From Bradyrhizobium forestalis (lineage in GTDB: Bacteria; Pseudomonadota; Alphaproteobacteria; Rhizobiales; Xanthobacteraceae): a stretch of DNA of 64,000 nt. The stretch spans positions 87,518 to 151,517 of the forward strand of contig NZ_PGVG01000017.1 in the NCBI RefSeq assembly GCF_002795245.1, in the 5' to 3' direction. Shown piece after piece: positions 63,878 to 64,000 of the stretch. Numbering within the stretch: position 1 is the stretch's first letter; the number at the start of each line of letters is the position of its first letter. The notes below the pieces were generated by a model. It had not been told where the DNA came from and did no database searches. It saw only the letters and a list, made by a program, of their open reading frames with translations. The position numbers and the translations under genes were made by a program.

Positions 63878-64000
63878 TGGACTGCACCCCTTAAGTGAGA
63901 CACGATAATTCCTGTGACAGTGCGGTTGCCACGACGTTATCGTGCCTTGTTTTGCGCGAACGCGGTTTCGAACTCAAGGGGCGACTGATATCCGAGCGCC
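63878..64000 (-). mobile_element. end of an IS3-family insertion sequence, runs off the window
   Basis: The terminal inverted repeat begins TGGACTGCACCCC at 63878, the usual end of an IS3-family element, followed by the short non-coding end and the transposase 3' end at 63937. The element lies 86 bp upstream of the HNH start codon. Its other end is outside the window. Confidence 0.8.
63937..64000 (-). CDS. IS3-family transposase OrfB C-terminus, partial
   Basis: The last 20 residues (ALGYQSPLEFETAFAQNKAR) and a TAA stop are visible on the minus strand. LGYQSPxEFE is the conserved end of the IS3-family DDE transposase. The gene continues past position 64000. Confidence 0.82.
   Translation of the reverse strand, partial: ALGYQSPLEFETAFAQNKAR

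Overview
The window is GC-rich DNA from an alphaproteobacterium, most likely Bradyrhizobium or a close relative (Nitrobacteraceae). The clues are the primary sigma factor and RpoH of alphaproteobacterial type, a short chlorite dismutase of the Nitrobacter type, many intergenic palindromic elements of the sort common in Bradyrhizobium, and IclR, BrnTA, LysE and AHSA1 gene families. The species call is an inference from recognised families; no database search was possible.

Positions 1-20000 look like an accessory catabolic block. A tightly packed seven-gene minus-strand operon (CoA-transferase A and B, a BisC/DMSO-reductase-type molybdoenzyme, an AhpD-like protein, a hotdog-like protein, a class II aldolase, a PfkB kinase cut by the window edge) is divergent from a three-gene ABC importer operon (ATPase, fused double permease, binding protein) and an IclR regulator. 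The two operons carry the same 27-bp operator in mirror orientation, one copy just in front of each first gene. An acetyl-CoA synthetase-like ligase, an 85-aa unknown, a secreted unknown, a class A penicillin-binding protein and a second exported unknown follow. The block ends at the 3' end of a tRNA-Glu gene and lacks the palindromic elements found to its right.

Positions 20000-36400 hold information-processing genes: an RluD-type pseudouridine synthase, rpoH, cell-wall hydrolases, a diguanylate cyclase, a LysE exporter, a response regulator, and a dnaG-rpoD pair. DnaG has lost all four zinc ligands of its CHC2 domain and carries an RGG-rich linker. A BrnT-BrnA toxin-antitoxin pair followed closely by a chlorite dismutase gene is divergent from dnaG.

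Positions 36400-49500 contain small metabolic and regulatory units: N-formylglutamate amidohydrolase, a LysE exporter, an ArsR plus two AHSA1/SRPBCC genes, an acyl-CoA synthetase-MarR operon, YqeY, a hydrolase, carA, a cupin protein, dps, a methyltransferase, an odd tRNA-Cys-like gene, and a divergent ArsR/MFS pair with two identical operators.

Positions 49500-64000 contain carB, greA, an Lrp regulator, trxB with a LysR gene, a gene-free stretch with three intrinsic terminators that probably encodes small RNAs, a DapA-family gene, two tiny membrane proteins, an orphan ParA, a Cys-rich exported protein, an AEC transporter, a base-composition outlier HNH protein, and the end of an IS3-family element that runs off the window. 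At least ten hairpin-rich elements with terminal inverted repeats are scattered between 22.8 and 61.7 kb.
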